A stretch of DNA of 64,000 nucleotides from Flavobacterium sp. ALJ2 (GTDB lineage: Bacteria; Bacteroidota; Bacteroidia; Flavobacteriales; Flavobacteriaceae), in assembly GCF_015594725.1 (NCBI RefSeq), contig NZ_JADNRC010000005.1, positions 186,001 through 250,000 of the forward strand, given 5' to 3'. Both the position numbers and the translations under genes were made by a program. Under the pieces are notes generated by a model. The model had not been told where the DNA came from, searched no databases, and was given only the letters and a program-made list of their open reading frames with translations. Shown one piece after another: positions 63,052 through 64,000 of the stretch. How positions within the stretch are numbered: the first letter of the stretch is position 1; every line of letters starts with the position of its first letter.

Positions 63052-64000
63052 ATGAAAATGATTCTTAAAAATGCTCGAGAACAAAAAGGTTTTAAAACGC
63101 GAGAAGTTGCACAATTACTCGAAATTGATCAAGCATTAATAAGCAAATTTGAAAGTGGTACCCGAAAACCTACAAGAGAACAAATTATTAAACTTGCTTC
63201 ATTACTCGATATTGATTTTGAAAATTTATTAATTGTTTGGTTAAAAGAAAAAATAATACATGAAATTGGGCATGAAGAATTTGCTCTTAAAGCACTTCAT
63301 CTTGCCGAAATAGAAATTCAAAATATCAAAAAAGCAGATACTTCGACCATCTTATCTACGCTACAAAGCATTCTGGATGAAATTGAAGTATTAAAAACAA
63401 AAATACAATCCTTTCAACAATTTGACTTGCACCGAATTTCTAAAATTTTAGAATTGGAATTTACATACGAAAGCAATCGCATTAATGACAACTCATTGAC
63501 ACTACAAGAAACTAAAGCAGTAATTAATGAAGGATTAACTATTGGAGGTAAGACAATGCGCGAACATTTAGAAGCTGTAAACCATCATGAAACTATTTCT
63601 TATATCAAAGATCTAACTCAAAAAAACAGTGCTCTCAATGAAAAAGAATTACTGACAATTCATACTCAGATTTTAAGAGGAATAAAACCTGAACATGCTG
63701 GAAAATATAAAAATGATTCCTTAATCATTCGCGAAATGAGTTCGTTTTTCAGTTGGTTTGAAACCAATAAGAGTACACTACACCCCATATTATTAGCTTC
63801 TGAAGCGCATTTAAGGATTATAAAAATTAGTCCTTTTGAAAGCGGAAATATTCAAATAGCACATTTAGTAATGAATTGGATATTAATTCAAAACGGCTAT
63901 GTTTTTGCAACTATTCAAGGTGACAATGAACACAAAAATGAATATTTTTCAATTTTAGCCGAAAGCCAAAATCAAAACGATAAATCAATTTTTATAAATT
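63052..64000 (+). CDS. HTH-Fic protein with degenerate Fic motif (partial, 3' end outside)
   Basis: At least 316 residues; the frame is still open at the window end. Residues about 4-60 are an XRE-type helix-turn-helix (AREQKGFKTREVAQLLEIDQALISKFESGTRKP). The rest is a Fic fold with LTIGGKTMREHLEAVNHHETISYI. The Fic motif HPFxxGNGR is altered: Ser260-Pro-Phe-Glu-Ser-Gly-Asn-Ile-Gln, lacking the catalytic His and the final Gly-Arg. The usual inhibitory S-x-x-I-E-G is S141-N-R-I-N145-D146, lacking the Glu. It probably binds DNA but cannot AMPylate by the normal mechanism. Confidence 0.8.
   Translation, partial: MKMILKNAREQKGFKTREVAQLLEIDQALISKFESGTRKPTREQIIKLASLLDIDFENLLIVWLKEKIIHEIGHEEFALKALHLAEIEIQNIKKADTSTILSTLQSILDEIEVLKTKIQSFQQFDLHRISKILELEFTYESNRINDNSLTLQETKAVINEGLTIGGKTMREHLEAVNHHETISYIKDLTQKNSALNEKELLTIHTQILRGIKPEHAGKYKNDSLIIREMSSFFSWFETNKSTLHPILLASEAHLRIIKISPFESGNIQIAHLVMNWILIQNGYVFATIQGDNEHKNEYFSILAESQNQNDKSIFIN

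Noticed and set aside
1..64000. rRNA, tRNA, CRISPR array, prophage or complete transposon
   Set aside because: I found no cloverleaf-like stretch, no regularly spaced repeats, no phage structural genes and no transposase. A folding or covariance search would be needed to exclude small RNAs.

Overview
The window looks like a chromosome segment of a Flavobacterium-type bacterium (phylum Bacteroidota). Supporting signs are strongly AT-rich DNA, Bacteroidota-type promoters (TTG/TTTG about -33 and TANNTTTG about -7), A-rich ribosome-binding regions, a SusC/SusD pair, many outer-membrane beta-barrels and lipoproteins, YtxJ, and a Bacteroidota-type ArgF'. It carries no rRNA, tRNA, CRISPR array or complete insertion sequence that I can see. 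Both ends cut genes: kdsA on the left and an HTH-Fic gene on the right.

Layout. 1-5.5 kb (+): the kdsA 3' end, an outer-membrane protein, then a six-gene cluster (membrane protein, YiiX-like papain-fold hydrolase, HTH_34 regulator, Coq4-like protein, small membrane protein, CreD). Two copies of the same 19-bp palindrome precede two of its genes. 5.5-9 kb: an insertion-sequence end remnant, a MarR/SDR unit with a palindrome in its promoter, and an M28 peptidase. 8.7-24 kb (-): a polysaccharide utilisation locus read SusC, SusD, GH144-like enzyme, esterase, GH3, preceded by a membrane-spanning LuxR-type regulator and followed by a GDPD and a GH43-like lipoprotein. The enzyme set suggests beta-1,2-glucan (sophorooligosaccharides) as substrate. 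24-36 kb: acetate metabolism (pta-ackA), CorA, MiaE, GlyA, FahA, and the agmatine-to-putrescine pair AguA/AguB around an ompA gene. 36-44.6 kb: a lipoprotein, a DUF808 protein, an unlisted 39-residue small protein, ClpB, YtxJ, an HD hydrolase and a DUF2157/DUF4401 pair.

44.7-56.4 kb (-): one long arginine and proline operon, in transcript order argA-like GNAT, argG, argC, argD, proA, proB, argF', argB, argE, an HNH nuclease gene, argH. It starts with a good promoter, a palindrome over the -33 element, and a leader of about 320 nt. The leader encodes a 28-codon ORF with two rare CGG arginine codons and two hairpins whose arms can exchange partners. This resembles a ribosome-mediated arginine attenuator and is the most interesting signal I found.

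56.6-64 kb: an M1 aminopeptidase, an aldose-epimerase-like protein, a GNAT, a DUF3575 protein, a VF530-type DNA-binding protein, an outer-membrane protein, smpB (probably near-leaderless), and a Fic protein with both its catalytic motif and its inhibitory motif degraded. Function calls rest on motif and family recognition by eye. Promoter and operator calls are pattern matches and are marked as such.
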